From Alteromonas lipotrueae (GTDB lineage: Bacteria; Pseudomonadota; Gammaproteobacteria; Enterobacterales; Alteromonadaceae): 64,000 nt of DNA. This document shows positions 31,976-42,240 of this stretch, one piece after another (positions within the stretch are counted from its first letter, which is position 1; each line of letters opens with the position of its first letter). The notes under the pieces are model-generated. The model worked only from the letters and a program-made list of their open reading frames with translations. It did no database searches and was not told where the DNA came from. The stretch covers positions 124,001 through 188,000 of the forward strand of contig NZ_JAESDI010000009.1 of the NCBI RefSeq assembly GCF_019249215.1. Direction: 5' to 3'. The translations under genes were made by a program, and so were the position numbers.

Positions 31976-32983
31976 ATGCGTAAACATATCTATATTGCCT
32001 ACACAGGCGGCACCATCGGAATGAAGCCATCAGATCATGGTTATATTCCAGCAGCAGGCTTCCTGGGTGATACATTGAACGACATGCCGGAGTTTCATCG
32101 CAGTGAAATGCCATTATTCACTCTGCATGAGTACGATAACCTGATTGATTCATCGGATATGAACCCTTCTGACTGGCAACGCATTGCTGATGACATCGCA
32201 GAAAACTACGATAAATACGATGGGTTCATCATCTTGCACGGTACAGATACCATGGCGTATACGGCCTCGGCACTGAGCTTTATGCTGGAAGATTTAACTA
32301 AGCCTGTTATTGTCACTGGGTCGCAAATTCCCCTTGCTGAATTGCGTTCCGATGGTCAAGTTAACCTGTTAAACGCGCTTTACGTTGCGGCTAATTTCCC
32401 CATTGCAGAAGTCGGTTTGTTTTTTAATAACCGCTTATTACGGGGAAATCGCAGTCGTAAGGTAGATGCTGATGGGTTTAGTGCCTTCGATTCCCCCAAC
32501 TTCCCACCACTTCTTGAAGCGGGTATTAACATCCGCCTTAAAGCGGGTGAGCTTGCCACTGAGTCGGATAAATCCCTTAAGGTTTCGAGCGTAAAAGCCC
32601 AGCCCATTGGTATGGTGAGTTTGTACCCTGGCATTTCCTCAGAAGTGCTTAAAAACACCTTACAACAACCTGTAAATGCACTCATTTTATTAAGCTACGG
32701 CGTAGGTAATGCACCGCAAAGCCCAGCCCTAATTGCCCAATTAGAATATGCACGGGACAGACAAATACCGGTGCTTAACTGCACCCAGTGTATGCGCGGT
32801 CGCGTCAACATGGGCGGGTATGCCACTGGGCATGGTTTACAGGAAGTGGGCGTGTTATCTGGCAGCGATATGACTCCCGAAGCAGCATTGGCAAAATTGC
32901 ATTATTTATTAAGTAAGAATCTGCCGTTTGAAACCATTAAAGCTAAGCTTACTCAAAACCTCTGCGGCGAGCTTAGCGAATAG
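31976..32983 (+). CDS. ansA: Type I L-asparaginase
   Basis: AnsA hydrolyses asparagine to aspartate and ammonia in the cytoplasm. It is 335 residues without a signal peptide. The first catalytic Thr is in YTGGTIGM and the second in LHGTDTMAYTASAL; GSQIPLAELRSDGQ is also conserved. GAGG lies 7 bases before the ATG. The next gene, a DUF2797 protein, starts 9 bp later, so the pair is probably co-transcribed. Confidence 0.95.
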   Translation: MRKHIYIAYTGGTIGMKPSDHGYIPAAGFLGDTLNDMPEFHRSEMPLFTLHEYDNLIDSSDMNPSDWQRIADDIAENYDKYDGFIILHGTDTMAYTASALSFMLEDLTKPVIVTGSQIPLAELRSDGQVNLLNALYVAANFPIAEVGLFFNNRLLRGNRSRKVDADGFSAFDSPNFPPLLEAGINIRLKAGELATESDKSLKVSSVKAQPIGMVSLYPGISSEVLKNTLQQPVNALILLSYGVGNAPQSPALIAQLEYARDRQIPVLNCTQCMRGRVNMGGYATGHGLQEVGVLSGSDMTPEAALAKLHYLLSKNLPFETIKAKLTQNLCGELSE

Positions 32984-32992
32984 GAATACACC

Positions 32993-33835
32993 ATGACCAC
33001 ATCTTATAGTGGTGCGCTTAGAAAAATGCGTACACTTGCTGACGACAACAACACAGTTAACTACCAGCTCCCTATTGGAGAACATAAGGTAGATATAAAC
33101 CCCGTTATCGGACAACAGGTTTCCCTCGATTTTACGGGCGACATCAACTGCGTACATTGTAATAGAAAGACCAAGAAAAGTTTTGGCCAAGGCTATTGCT
33201 ACCCTTGTTTAATTTCGTTAGCCCAGTGCGATAGCTGTATCATTAAACCTGAAAAATGCCACTACCATGAAGGGACATGTCGAGAACCGCAATGGGGCGA
33301 AGAACACTGCTTTAGCGAGCACTTTGTGTACTTGGCCAACACTGGCAATGTAAAGGTAGGGATCACTCGTCACGTTACCGATGGAGTATCGTCGCGTTGG
33401 ATGGATCAAGGCGCTACCCAAGCCACGGTCATGTTACGAGTATCCGACAGGCTCACTAGCGGCCTAGTAGAAATGCTTTGCAAAGAACATATTGGCGATA
33501 AAACCAATTGGCGCACTATGCTCAAAAGTGCCCCAGATAAGGTTGATTTACGTGAGGTAAAAGCCACTATATTGTCGAAAATTTCAGATGGCTTAGCACA
33601 AATTCAGCAGACAAAAGGGCTACAAGCGGTGTCTGAGGCCGATGGTGAAGTACACGATATTCACTACCCTGTCGATACTTATCCTGAAAAAATTAAATCG
33701 ATTAACTTAGATAAAACCCCAGAATTTGAAGGCGTACTCACTGGAATTAAAGGGCAATATTGGATGCTTGATGGCGACCGTGTTATCAATATCCGAAAAT
33801 ACGCCGGATACAATGTAAATTTGAATGTGAGATAA
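32993..33835 (+). CDS. DUF2797 family zinc-ribbon protein
   Basis: A 280-residue protein with several Cys pairs: CVHCNRKTKKSFGQGYCYPC near residue 45, then CDSCIIKPEKCHYHEGTC, and EEHCFSEHFVYLAN. These suggest one or two zinc sites. The segment HFVYLANTGNVKVGITR resembles the start of a GIY-YIG-like fold. The function is unknown. It follows ansA by 9 bp. Coupling to asparagine metabolism is only inferred from position. Confidence 0.85.
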   Translation: MTTSYSGALRKMRTLADDNNTVNYQLPIGEHKVDINPVIGQQVSLDFTGDINCVHCNRKTKKSFGQGYCYPCLISLAQCDSCIIKPEKCHYHEGTCREPQWGEEHCFSEHFVYLANTGNVKVGITRHVTDGVSSRWMDQGATQATVMLRVSDRLTSGLVEMLCKEHIGDKTNWRTMLKSAPDKVDLREVKATILSKISDGLAQIQQTKGLQAVSEADGEVHDIHYPVDTYPEKIKSINLDKTPEFEGVLTGIKGQYWMLDGDRVINIRKYAGYNVNLNVR

Positions 33836-33876
33836 AATGTGGCTCAAAATATAATATAGCCCCTTCCCAGTCATTC

Positions 33877-33912
33877 CCTGCAGATAAAATCTGCTTATAT
33901 TTTATCTGCAGG
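33877..33912. repeat. Perfect 14-bp inverted repeat between convergent genes
   Basis: CCTGCAGATAAAAT at 33877-33890 is exactly complementary to ATTTTATCTGCAGG at 33899-33912 with an 8-base loop. It sits between the ends of the DUF2797 and nitroreductase genes. There is no T-run on either strand beyond the stem, so this is not a textbook terminator, although it could end both transcripts or protect their 3' ends. Confidence 0.8.
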
Positions 33913-33965
33913 ATTTGCTTGCTGCTGTAGGTGGCAAAGACAAGCTAAACACCTAAAGCTAAAAG

Positions 33966-34517
33966 TTAGCGCCAATATTCAAAGTAGTCAGAAGTATCAC
34001 GTTCTGGTTTCGCCGCAGGTTCAAAAGCGGGCGTACCTAAATATAAAAACCCAACAATCTCGTCATCATCGTTTAAATCTAAACCCCGCTTTACCGTATC
34101 GCAATGGGCATAACTTCCTGTTCGCCACATGCCATTGAACCCCTGCGCTACTGCAGCCATTTGCATAGCCATCACCCCACACGATGCAGAAGCAATTTGC
34201 TCTACACGGGGGACTTTTTCATGTTCAACATGCTTAGCAATCGCCACCACAATCATAGGTGCTCGATGAGGTAACTGCACTGCCCGCTCAATTTCTTTTT
34301 CAGTCTTATCGTTATCGATAGCAGATTGCTCATATAAACTGCCTAGTTTATCTAGCCCTTTACCTTCACAAACGATAAAACGCCACGGCGTTAAACACGC
34401 ATGATCAGGGGCACGAAGTGCAGCTTGCATAATGTTTTCAAGCGCATCACCTGACGGAGCAGGCGCAGTAAGTCTAGGTTGAGAGCTTCTGTTAAGCAGT
34501 AACGTAAGTGCATCCAT
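33966..34517 (-). CDS. NAD(P)H nitroreductase, YdjA-like
   Basis: A 183-residue flavin-dependent nitroreductase. The start MDALTLLLNRSSQPRLTAPAP and APDHACLTPWRFIVCEG match YdjA-type single-domain enzymes that bind FMN as dimers. GVMAMQMAAVAQGFNGMWRTG and VGFLYLGTP are further family pieces. The physiological substrate is unknown. It lies 91 bp after the DoxX gene on the same strand. Confidence 0.9.
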   Translation of the reverse strand: MDALTLLLNRSSQPRLTAPAPSGDALENIMQAALRAPDHACLTPWRFIVCEGKGLDKLGSLYEQSAIDNDKTEKEIERAVQLPHRAPMIVVAIAKHVEHEKVPRVEQIASASCGVMAMQMAAVAQGFNGMWRTGSYAHCDTVKRGLDLNDDDEIVGFLYLGTPAFEPAAKPERDTSDYFEYWR

Positions 34518-34608
34518 TTCAGTATCCTATTATCGAACAAAGCGTTATGAAGATCCTACGTTCTATCATGAGAAAAGACCAGCATAGCGGGTCTATTTTA
34601 GGGGCAGG

Positions 34609-35232
34609 CTACCGAAAGTTGTTATCTCGCAACTTAGGGCGAAAGAAGTAATCGATACTTACATAGCGACCACCCCCATAGAAAAATAGCACCAGCAGCA
34701 TCACAAAATAGGTAGCACCGAATTCAATACCATTATTTAGCACGACTAAACTACCACTGGAAGTAAGCCAATCGTAGTTGCCATACGTTTGCAGTAAAGA
34801 TTTAGCAGCACTTAATTTCTCAGGAGCCGCCATGACACTGTCGTTCATCAAAATAGTGCCATCGGCTAGCCAAGATGATGCATCGGCAATGGCTAACCAA
34901 CCATTGTCGATGTGCACGGTGAATATGGCCACTAACATGGTTACCATCAACGGAATAGACACTAACCTAGTAAGTAAACCGAGTAATAAGAATATACCGC
35001 CTACTAACTCAGCAGCAGTGGCTAGAAAAGCAAGCACGAGCGGAAATGGCAATCCCAATCCATAGTCTTCATTACCAAACCAGTCAACAATGGACGAAAA
35101 GCTGCTCGCCTTATTCCAACCAGCTTGAATCATGACAGGGGCCAAATAAAGCCTTAACAACAGTAATGGTATTCCATCTGCCACACTTAGTTTTTTAAAG
35201 AGGTTCGCGTATAATTGCTTTATCATTATCAA
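34609..35232 (-). CDS. DoxX family membrane protein
   Basis: A 207-residue protein with about four membrane helices. The DoxX features are LLLLRLYLAPVMIQAGWNK, the helix LVLAFLATAAELVGGIFLLLG and the following LTRLVSIPLMVTMLVAIFTVH. Family members are linked to redox balance at the membrane; the function here is unknown. Two in-frame ATGs lie at the start (MIMIK), so the first residue is uncertain by two codons. Confidence 0.85.
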   Translation of the reverse strand: MIMIKQLYANLFKKLSVADGIPLLLLRLYLAPVMIQAGWNKASSFSSIVDWFGNEDYGLGLPFPLVLAFLATAAELVGGIFLLLGLLTRLVSIPLMVTMLVAIFTVHIDNGWLAIADASSWLADGTILMNDSVMAAPEKLSAAKSLLQTYGNYDWLTSSGSLVVLNNGIEFGATYFVMLLVLFFYGGGRYVSIDYFFRPKLRDNNFR

Positions 35233-35286
35233 GCGCCTTGTTAATGAAGTTTGGTATTTAACGTATTGTTATAGGAACGTGATGAA

Positions 35287-35496
35287 GTGAATAAACTTTC
35301 ACTTAACAATAGAAAACAACCACGTGATACGCAAAAAACATCACCGCTTAAGCGGTTGTTTGTGCGTGGCCACAAAAAAGTAGGCTATAAAAAGTCCACT
35401 GGTGACTTAATGATGCAACTAAGCGCGAATGATCATAAGCACATCGCTGAAGTGATTGCGCAATGGCTAACAGATGACGAGAATGCCCATAAGTGA
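35287..35496 (+). CDS. Small basic protein of unknown function upstream of sppA
   Basis: A 69-residue ORF starting at GTG 35287, with AGGA about 10 bases upstream. The first 40 residues are strongly basic (PLKRLFVRGHKKVGYKK); the last 28 form a likely amphipathic helix with an acidic end (HKHIAEVIAQWLTDDENAHK). The break between a basic half and a helical half suggests a real protein, perhaps nucleic-acid-binding. It lies 101 bp before sppA. I do not recognise the family. Confidence 0.55.
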   Translation: MNKLSLNNRKQPRDTQKTSPLKRLFVRGHKKVGYKKSTGDLMMQLSANDHKHIAEVIAQWLTDDENAHK

Positions 35497-35597
35497 GTGA
35501 CTTTGCGGTACAATCACAAACAATTACAAATAAGTTAGCGATCTAGTTTCGATTCGGTAACATAATAGAGTTAAACAAACAGAAGGTAATGTAATTT

Positions 35598-37463
35598 ATG
35601 GCTGCCAAAGGAAACTGGACTAAATCCTTATTTATTGGCCTGTGGACGGTTTTAAACTTCACCCGTAAGCTTTTTTTCAATGTCATTTTTCTGGTGATTT
35701 TTGTTGGCATAATCATTGCGATTACCTCTCAAGAAGACGACCAACTTACGGTAAAAACGAATAGTGCGCTTTTACTTACGTTGAACGGACAACTTGTTAT
35801 TGAAAAAGAGTCTGTCGATCCCTTCGAACAGTTTTTACAAGATGCCATGGGGTCAGAGCCCGATAACCCAGAAGTGCTAGTGCGTGATGTGGTAAAAGTT
35901 ATCGAAAACGCTAAGCAAGACAGACGGATTAAAGCGTTGGTTTTAGACCTTCAAGGTTTATCTGGCGGCGGTTTAGACAAACTTCGTACGGTAGCGCGCG
36001 CCATCAACGATTTCAAATCCTCTGAAAAGCCAGTGTACGCCATTGGTGATTACTACACTAAAGAGCAGTACTATCTTGCAGCGCATGCGAATCACGTTTA
36101 TCTCAATCCAATGGGTTCATTACTGCTAGATGGCTATGGTCGTTATGGCATGTATTTCAAAGATTTCTTGGAAAAACTCAAGGTTACGACGCACATTTTC
36201 CGCGTGGGAACTTATAAGTCAGCTGTAGAACCGCTTATTCGTAACGATATGTCTGAGGCGGCCAAAGAAGCTGAGCGTAAATGGTTAGACGGTTACTGGC
36301 AGCAATATAAAGAAGACGTTGCGGTTGCCCGTGGTATCCCTCTTTCAAACTTTGATGAAACCTTGGAAGGCTTACTGGCTAAGTTTGAACAAGCTGGTGG
36401 GGATTTTGCAAATTACGCATTACAAAATAATTGGGTAGATGCACTAAAAACCCGTGAAGAGGTTCGCGTAGAACTTACCGGCCTAGTAGGCGAGAACGAA
36501 GACAATCACGGTGTTAACGTGACTAACTTTAACACCTACTTAAAAGTGGTTAACCCTCCCCTACCGTCTATCAACAGTGACATCAACAAGGTGGCAATTG
36601 TGGTAGCGAAGGGCACTATTTTAAATGGCAATCAAAAAGCGGGCACCATTGGCGGCGATAGTACTGCACGTTTACTACGCAAAGCACGGTTAGATGAAAA
36701 CGTGAAAGCAGTAGTACTGCAAATAGATTCGCCAGGGGGCAGTACGTTAGGTTCAGAGATTATTCGCCAAGAAGTACTTGAGTTGAAAAACGCAGGTAAA
36801 CCGGTGGTGGTTTCTATGAGCACATATGCTGCATCAGGCGGTTATTGGATTGCAGCTAACGCCGATCGCATTTTTGCCAGCCCAAGCACTATTACTGGCT
36901 CTATCGGCGTATTCGGCATGTTTATGACATACGAAAACTCTCTTGATTATTTAGGTATTCATAGTGACGGCGTTGGCTCGAATGAGCTAGCTGGGTTCTC
37001 AGCGGTACGCCCACTTGCGCCAGAATTTGGCCAAATTTTGCAACGCAACGTTGAAACCAGCTACGGTAACTTCTTATCTTTGGTATCGAACGCCCGAGAT
37101 ATGACGGTAGATGAAGTAGATGACGTTGCACAAGGGCGTGTATGGATTGGTACAGATGCCTTAGAACTTGGGCTAGTTGATGAACTGGGCACATTAGAAG
37201 ACGCGGTTAATGCAGCGGCAGAATTCGCTGCACTAGAAAACTACGATACTTTCTATGTTCAACGTACACTTTCAGCACAAGAGCTGTTTTGGAAAGAGTT
37301 CTTCGGTCAAGCCTTTACGTTTGTTGGAAAGTGGCAGTTTGCTAACTCAGACTCTGCGCTGATTAACGAATTTAAACGTGTATTAGGCGAGTTCGATATT
37401 TTCAACGAACTGAACGACCCTATGGGTACCTATATTCTTTGCTTGCAGTGCCAAGTAGAGTAA
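35598..37463 (+). CDS. sppA: Signal peptide peptidase SppA (67K type)
   Basis: SppA is an inner-membrane protease that degrades signal peptides after their release. The 621-residue protein has one N-terminal helix (FFNVIFLVIFVGIIIAI) and two tandem S49 domains. The catalytic Lys is in FRVGTYKSAVEP of the first domain and the Ser is in SMSTYAASGGYWIAANADRI of the second, the split-site pattern of E. coli SppA. The next gene, sprT, starts 25 bp after the stop. Confidence 0.96.
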   Translation: MAAKGNWTKSLFIGLWTVLNFTRKLFFNVIFLVIFVGIIIAITSQEDDQLTVKTNSALLLTLNGQLVIEKESVDPFEQFLQDAMGSEPDNPEVLVRDVVKVIENAKQDRRIKALVLDLQGLSGGGLDKLRTVARAINDFKSSEKPVYAIGDYYTKEQYYLAAHANHVYLNPMGSLLLDGYGRYGMYFKDFLEKLKVTTHIFRVGTYKSAVEPLIRNDMSEAAKEAERKWLDGYWQQYKEDVAVARGIPLSNFDETLEGLLAKFEQAGGDFANYALQNNWVDALKTREEVRVELTGLVGENEDNHGVNVTNFNTYLKVVNPPLPSINSDINKVAIVVAKGTILNGNQKAGTIGGDSTARLLRKARLDENVKAVVLQIDSPGGSTLGSEIIRQEVLELKNAGKPVVVSMSTYAASGGYWIAANADRIFASPSTITGSIGVFGMFMTYENSLDYLGIHSDGVGSNELAGFSAVRPLAPEFGQILQRNVETSYGNFLSLVSNARDMTVDEVDDVAQGRVWIGTDALELGLVDELGTLEDAVNAAAEFAALENYDTFYVQRTLSAQELFWKEFFGQAFTFVGKWQFANSDSALINEFKRVLGEFDIFNELNDPMGTYILCLQCQVE

Positions 37464-37488
37464 TTAATAACCTAGGTAAGGTACTACC

Positions 37489-37995
37489 ATAGCAAGTCGC
37501 GATTTAACCTCTCTACAGCGTCAGCATATTGCTGATGCTGTAGAAGGCTGCTATCAATGCGCTGATGAATATTTTAAGCGTACATTCCCCCGCCCTGCGC
37601 TTAGCTTTAGACGCTCTGGTAAGAATGCAGGCACTGCGTACCTACAACAAAATCGCATTAACTTACATCCCGAACTATTCAAACAGAATGAACACGCATT
37701 CATAGAAGATGTTATTCCCCATGAAGTGAGCCATTTACTGACTTGGCAATTATTCAAAAAGGTAAAGCCCCACGGTGTGGAATGGCAAGCCATTATGATT
37801 GATGTGTTTCAGCGCCCGGCTAACGCTACCCACAGTTTTGATGTAAAAGGAGTGATTGGGAAGCAGTTCAACTATGCCTGCCTTTGCAGTACGCACCAAC
37901 TGACCATAAGACGACACAATAAAATTTTAAAAGGAGCGCAGTATAAGTGCCGAAAATGCAATGGCGAGCTTGTAGAAGAGAAGTTAGCTATCTAG
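37489..37995 (+). CDS. sprT: SprT-family zinc protein with an apparent AUA start codon
   Basis: The frame reads DLTSLQRQHIADAVEGCYQ onward and contains the zinc motif PHEVSH (H78, E79, H82) and a C-terminal zinc ribbon (CLCSTH and CRKCNGE). This is a full SprT/SprT-like protein of 168 residues. In-frame sequence from the TAA at 37477-37479 to the HExxH motif has no ATG, GTG, TTG or CTG. The best candidate is ATA at 37489, with TAAGG at 37477-37481, 7 bases upstream. The first standard start, GTG 37726, would remove the active site. Either AUA is used at low efficiency, or the start codon was lost by mutation or sequencing error. Confidence 0.85.
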   Translation: MASRDLTSLQRQHIADAVEGCYQCADEYFKRTFPRPALSFRRSGKNAGTAYLQQNRINLHPELFKQNEHAFIEDVIPHEVSHLLTWQLFKKVKPHGVEWQAIMIDVFQRPANATHSFDVKGVIGKQFNYACLCSTHQLTIRRHNKILKGAQYKCRKCNGELVEEKLAI

Positions 37996-38062
37996 TTGGT
38001 TAGTCGGTTAGTTAATTCGCTAGCGAGCATACGTGCCTAGGCACAGCAGCGCCCAATTGGGT

Positions 38063-38512
38063 TTAGCGGAACCAATGTTTAGTAAATACGTTATCTAAAT
38101 CATTAAAAGCGGTTTTGAGTAACGCTGCCAATTCTTTATATTTAGGTTTCGATTTAACCGACGATACATTACAACCTTCAGAGCGCATCTTACTGTGGAT
38201 ATCTTGATACCAGCTTTTTAATTGCGGTGGTAAGTATTGGTTTGAACGATGACCCAACCACAATAACCCCTGAAGTGGAATACTGAGAAAGAATGCACCT
38301 ATGGTGATAGTTTGTGGAATATAGTCTGTGCCCATGTTCTGAAGTAACAATGCGCACGAGAGTATCGCCGCAGGCGGCATGGTCTTTATAGCAAAACGCG
38401 TGGCGGCAACCACCCTACATTCGGGGAAGTAAGCATACAGTTCTTTTTTGACGGGCCAGGTTTTCATGTAGTGCTGGCCATCTTTTAGCATTGTTATCAC
38501 AGACTGTGACAT
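38063..38512 (-). CDS. yfbV: Terminus macrodomain insulation protein YfbV (UPF0208)
   Basis: A 149-residue inner-membrane protein with two central helices (AAILSCALLLQNMG and TITIGAFFLSIPLQGLLWLG). The pieces LKDGQHYMKTWPVKKELYAYFPECRVV and LGHRSNQYLPPQLKSWYQ match the YfbV family. In E. coli this protein keeps Ter-region DNA organisation from spreading. The start is ATG 38512, which has GAGGTGG 3 bases away; an open frame 4 codons longer exists. It is convergent with sprT. Confidence 0.93.
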   Translation of the reverse strand: MSQSVITMLKDGQHYMKTWPVKKELYAYFPECRVVAATRFAIKTMPPAAILSCALLLQNMGTDYIPQTITIGAFFLSIPLQGLLWLGHRSNQYLPPQLKSWYQDIHSKMRSEGCNVSSVKSKPKYKELAALLKTAFNDLDNVFTKHWFR

Positions 38513-40087
<1,575 letters not shown>

Positions 40088-40140
40088 GCCTTGTTTGGTT
40101 TCAAGCTCTGATATTTTCAGGGCTTGAAGTCTTTCCGTTT

Positions 40141-40887
40141 ATGATAGCGCTGCCCTATTTAGACATTGATACACCCTTTCCCCCTGTATCTGAAGCACTT
40201 GATGATCCAAACGGCCTACTAGCCTTTGGCGCAGATCTTAGCGCCCAGCGTCTTTTTTCGGCCTATTCTAGCGGAATATTCCCTTGGTTTAGTGATGACG
40301 AACCCTTGTTGTGGTGGTCACCCAATCCACGCTCTATTATCGAATTAGATGATTTCGTGTGTTCGAAAAGTTTACGCAAACTGGTTCGACAAAAGCGCTA
40401 CAAGGTTACGCTGAATAGCGCATTCGATTCTGTGATTAATGCCTGTGCCAATATTCCTCGTAAAAATCCGAATTCACAGGCGCCCAGTCAAGACACCTGG
40501 ATAACTGAAGATATGCAAAAAGCTTACAGTTATTTGCATCAGCTTGGTTTAGCTCATTCAGTCGAAGTGTGGGACGGTGATGCACTTGTAGGGGGCTTAT
40601 ACGGGGTTGGTGTAGGGAAAGTGTATTGCGGTGAATCTATGTTTCACAAGCAAAGCAACACCTCCAAATTAGCTATGCTCGCATTAGTTGAGCACATGAA
40701 ACGTAACAAGATGGCATTCATTGATTGTCAACTGCCAACGGATCATCTTGGCTCATTAGGTGCAAAAACGATTTTCCGTGACGAATTTATTGAAAAACTG
40801 CAAAGTAGCAACCACACTCTAACCGATGAAGGCTCTCTAACTACCGACTACATGCATCAGTGGCATCCGCAGGTTATTACACCGTGA
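40141..40887 (+). CDS. aat: Leucyl/phenylalanyl-tRNA-protein transferase
   Basis: Aat adds Leu or Phe to proteins with N-terminal Arg or Lys, marking them for ClpAP through ClpS. The 248-residue protein shows FPPVSEALDDPNGLLAFGADLS, FPWFSDDEPLLWWSPNPRSII and the later GGLYGVGVGKVYCGESMF. It is a cytoplasmic enzyme. Its stop overlaps the likely GTG start of the following bpt gene. Confidence 0.98.
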   Translation: MIALPYLDIDTPFPPVSEALDDPNGLLAFGADLSAQRLFSAYSSGIFPWFSDDEPLLWWSPNPRSIIELDDFVCSKSLRKLVRQKRYKVTLNSAFDSVINACANIPRKNPNSQAPSQDTWITEDMQKAYSYLHQLGLAHSVEVWDGDALVGGLYGVGVGKVYCGESMFHKQSNTSKLAMLALVEHMKRNKMAFIDCQLPTDHLGSLGAKTIFRDEFIEKLQSSNHTLTDEGSLTTDYMHQWHPQVITP

Positions 40888-41597
40888 GATTTGGAATTAC
40901 GCAATCTTTTGATTGTAGCTATTTGCCCAATCAACAAGAACAATTACTGGTTTACGCGGAATCAGATAACCAGCTCGCGTGGCGTTATGGTCAACTTATT
41001 CAAGTAGGATTTAGGCGCAGTGGCGAGCAAATTTATCGCCCACACTGCCCAGACTGTCATGCCTGTGAATCAGTGAGAATACCGGTTGTCACTTTTCGGC
41101 CTTCTAAAAGTCAAAAGCGCATTCTCAATCGCAACCAACATTTTGTGGTAACCCGTGCCCAGAGCGCCAATCATTTATATTATCCGTTGTACGAGAAATA
41201 TATTTGTGCCCGACACACCGATGGCAGCATGTACCCGCCTTCTAGAGAACAGTTTGAAAACTTTATTCTATGCGAATGGAAACGCCCACAATTTATTGAG
41301 GCCTATGATGGCGATACGTTAATTGCTGTGGCAGTAACAGACACCATCGATAATGGTGAAGAGCATCAGGCTTTATCGGCACTTTATACTTTTTACGATC
41401 CTGATTATCACTCATCGTCTCTCGGGACATGGATGATCATGATGCAAATCGAGCAGGCAAAACGACAAGAACGAGATTTTGTCTACTTGGGATATTACGT
41501 AGAAGAATGCCAAAAAATGTCTTATAAGCACAAATTTTTCCCTTATGAGCAATTTTCTGGCAACAAATGGCAGCGTTTTGATAAAAAACCTGCTTAA
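40884..41597 (+). CDS. bpt: Aspartate/glutamate leucyltransferase Bpt
   Basis: Bpt transfers Leu to proteins with N-terminal Asp or Glu, a second branch of the bacterial N-degron pathway known from Vibrio. From GTG 40884 the protein has 237 residues. The N-terminal Cys pairs (FDCSYLP and PHCPDCHACESVRIPV), FRRSGEQIYRPHC-type sequence and the C-terminal YLGYYVEECQKMSYKHKF with FFPYEQF are typical. The open frame reaches back to 40860, but starting at 40884 overlaps the aat stop (GTGA) and matches family length. Confidence 0.94.
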   Translation: MRFGITQSFDCSYLPNQQEQLLVYAESDNQLAWRYGQLIQVGFRRSGEQIYRPHCPDCHACESVRIPVVTFRPSKSQKRILNRNQHFVVTRAQSANHLYYPLYEKYICARHTDGSMYPPSREQFENFILCEWKRPQFIEAYDGDTLIAVAVTDTIDNGEEHQALSALYTFYDPDYHSSSLGTWMIMMQIEQAKRQERDFVYLGYYVEECQKMSYKHKFFPYEQFSGNKWQRFDKKPA

Positions 41598-41672
41598 TCG
41601 CTTTACACGCAAGGCAAGATTGGTTAATGTCTGCGCGGCAAAAAATTTGAATTACTGAGGTAACTGCTTTAC

Positions 41673-41891
41673 ATGGCAAAAGAAGATTGTATTGAAATGG
41701 AAGGTACGGTTCAAGACACCCTACCTAATACTATGTTCCGTGTTGAACTAGAAAATGGTCACGTAGTGACAGCACACATTTCTGGTAAGATGCGTAAAAA
41801 CTATATCCGAATTCTTACTGGCGATAAGGTCACTGTTGAGATGACTCCTTATGACCTAACAAAAGGTCGTATCATTTATCGCGCCAGATAA
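41673..41891 (+). CDS. infA: Translation initiation factor IF-1
   Basis: A 72-residue OB-fold protein that fills the ribosomal A site during initiation. [40 protein letters not shown], and [20 protein letters not shown] are near-universal IF-1 sequence. It has its own spacing of 75 bp after bpt, with GAGG before the ATG. It is followed by a strong terminator. The aat-infA-clpA neighbourhood matches other gammaproteobacteria. Confidence 0.99.
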   Translation: MAKEDCIEMEGTVQDTLPNTMFRVELENGHVVTAHISGKMRKNYIRILTGDKVTVEMTPYDLTKGRIIYRAR

Positions 41892-41920
41892 TGAGCCATT
41901 AAGCGGTCAACGCATTCCAA

Positions 41921-41953
41921 AAAAAAGCCCAATGTAGATCATTGGGCTTTTTT
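41921..41953 (+). terminator. Intrinsic terminator after infA
   Basis: GCCCAATG at 41927-41934 pairs with CATTGGGC at 41940-41947, extended by an A-run against a T-run (41921-41926 and 41948-41953). It lies 30 bp past the infA stop. Confidence 0.93.
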
Positions 41954-42163
41954 GTATGTGGCGGGTTAAGCCCCGCGAAGGCATTTTAGCAATACCCTTA
42001 CGCTTGGGGATTAGCATTAAAGTGTTTGGGTTTGCATTTGGGGTTAGCGCTTAGAATTTGGTACTTTGCATCAACAGGTAATAAACCTGCCTAGCAGTCT
42101 CAAATTTATCGCGTTAAGGGCTCAACGCTTAAATGTTCAAAGCTTCCATTTCACAAAAAACAA
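41954..42163. other. Intergenic stretch between two convergent terminators
   Basis: About 210 bp between the infA terminator and the clpA terminator. A small hairpin GCGGG...CCCGC lies at 41961-41976. I see no gene, RNA or repeat worth naming. Confidence 0.5.
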
Positions 42164-42200
42164 AAAAAATGCCACACCCTTTTCAGGCGCAGCATTTTTT
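42164..42200 (-). terminator. Intrinsic terminator after clpA
   Basis: Read on the minus strand, AAAAAATGC pairs with GCATTTTTT (42192-42200 with 42164-42172). The inner arms pair further with several G-U pairs around a GAAAA loop, and a U-run follows. It lies 40 bp past the clpA stop. Confidence 0.75.
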
Positions 42201-42240
42201 ATTCGACATTAAACGTCTAGTACAACGAGTTCATTAGGTG

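Noticed and set aside
37726..37995. Short sprT starting at GTG 37726
   Set aside because: It would delete His78 and Glu79 of the zinc motif and about half the protein; the upstream frame is clearly coding.
41961..41976. GC-rich hairpin after the infA terminator as a tRNA or small RNA
   Set aside because: No cloverleaf or promoter can be drawn; only a 5-bp stem is present.
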